This document shows positions 63,953 to 64,000 of a stretch of 64,000 nt of DNA, in pieces; positions within the stretch are counted from its first letter, which is position 1, and each line of letters opens with the position of its first letter. Where the stretch lies: positions 44,381,747 through 44,445,746 of the forward strand of contig NC_090292.1 in NCBI RefSeq assembly GCF_037392515.1, read 5' to 3'. This DNA is from Haliotis asinina (Eukaryota > Mollusca > Gastropoda > Lepetellida > Haliotidae). The position numbers were made by a program, and so were the translations under genes. Under the pieces are notes generated by a model. That model was not told the origin of the DNA. It made no database searches and worked only from the letters and a program-made list of their open reading frames with translations.

Positions 63953-64000
63953 TTAATTTAATTGCTTCGCAACCAACGCAGTAGCTGCTATACCCAACAC
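63953..64000 (-). CDS. C-terminal end of a further Polinton frame (partial)
   Basis: The minus strand reads VLGIAATALVAKQLN and then TAA at 63953-63955, open to the window edge. Only 15 codons are visible, mostly hydrophobic. It could be the end of a capsid-associated or membrane protein; not assignable. Confidence 0.3.
   Translation of the reverse strand: MLGIAATALVAKQLN

Larger units (their letters stand above)
58817..64000 (-). mobile_element. Polinton/Maverick virus-like transposon, one end (partial)
   Basis: Starts AGTAGTATAGGG, with the 5'-AG typical of Polinton ends, directly after LINE codons. It contains, all on the minus strand, a retroviral-type integrase (58959-59927), protein-primed family B DNA polymerase (59908-63606), a Cys-rich protein (63667-63933) and the end of another frame at the window edge. 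Integrase plus protein-primed PolB is the defining gene pair of Polintons. Capsid, ATPase and protease genes and the second terminal repeat would lie to the right of the window. Confidence 0.93.

Overview
This is eukaryotic, repeat-dominated DNA, most likely from a lophotrochozoan and probably a gastropod mollusc. LINE and SINE copies ending in ACTCACTCACTC and several kinds of nested transposon fill most of it, and the only recognisable host gene is an intron-containing EGF-repeat membrane protein. The species is inferred from repeat style only (an abalone-like genome would fit); nothing here proves it.

Layout. 1-3439: 3' part of a Tx1/L1-like LINE (copy A; its reading frame is open but the catalytic YADD reads YAAD). 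4070-15812: a second Tx1-like LINE (copy B) split by a complete I-like LINE with RNase H (copy 1, minus strand, 6076-12072, 13-bp target duplication). 15813-18429: Tx1 copy C with an intact ORF1, then Tx1 scraps to 19360 and a Penelope-like relic with a hammerhead-like core to about 19877. 19891-27608: I-like copy 2 (minus), itself split by a Tc1-type DNA transposon (22709-24218). 27622-42473: host-like DNA holding SINEs, a MITE, LINE relics and the 3' exons of a MEGF/Draper-like gene (35821-39024, minus) with a 40/52-bp minisatellite in its intron. 42487-49137: I-like copy 3 (plus). About 49151-50540: host-like spacer with a SINE and microsatellites. 50543-56604: I-like copy 4. 56611-58816: I-like copy 5, cut by the end of a Polinton/Maverick virus-like transposon that runs from 58817 off the right edge (integrase, protein-primed PolB, Cys-rich protein, all minus strand).

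Main observation. Every I-like LINE copy that retains its 5' end begins exactly at GGCACC, and its first ~61 nt fold as an HDV-like nested double-pseudoknot self-cleaving ribozyme: P1 of 7 bp, a CUCCUC L3 loop, a C(U/C)AAG active-site strand, and a P2 helix that changes on both sides between copies. Ribozymes of this class are known at the 5' ends of R2, RTE and ingi/L1Tc elements. The ORF1/ORF2 junction of the same family shows overlapping stop/start codons (TAATG, ATGA), suggesting termination-reinitiation. All copies look damaged by at least one stop or frameshift, and the nesting gives their relative ages.
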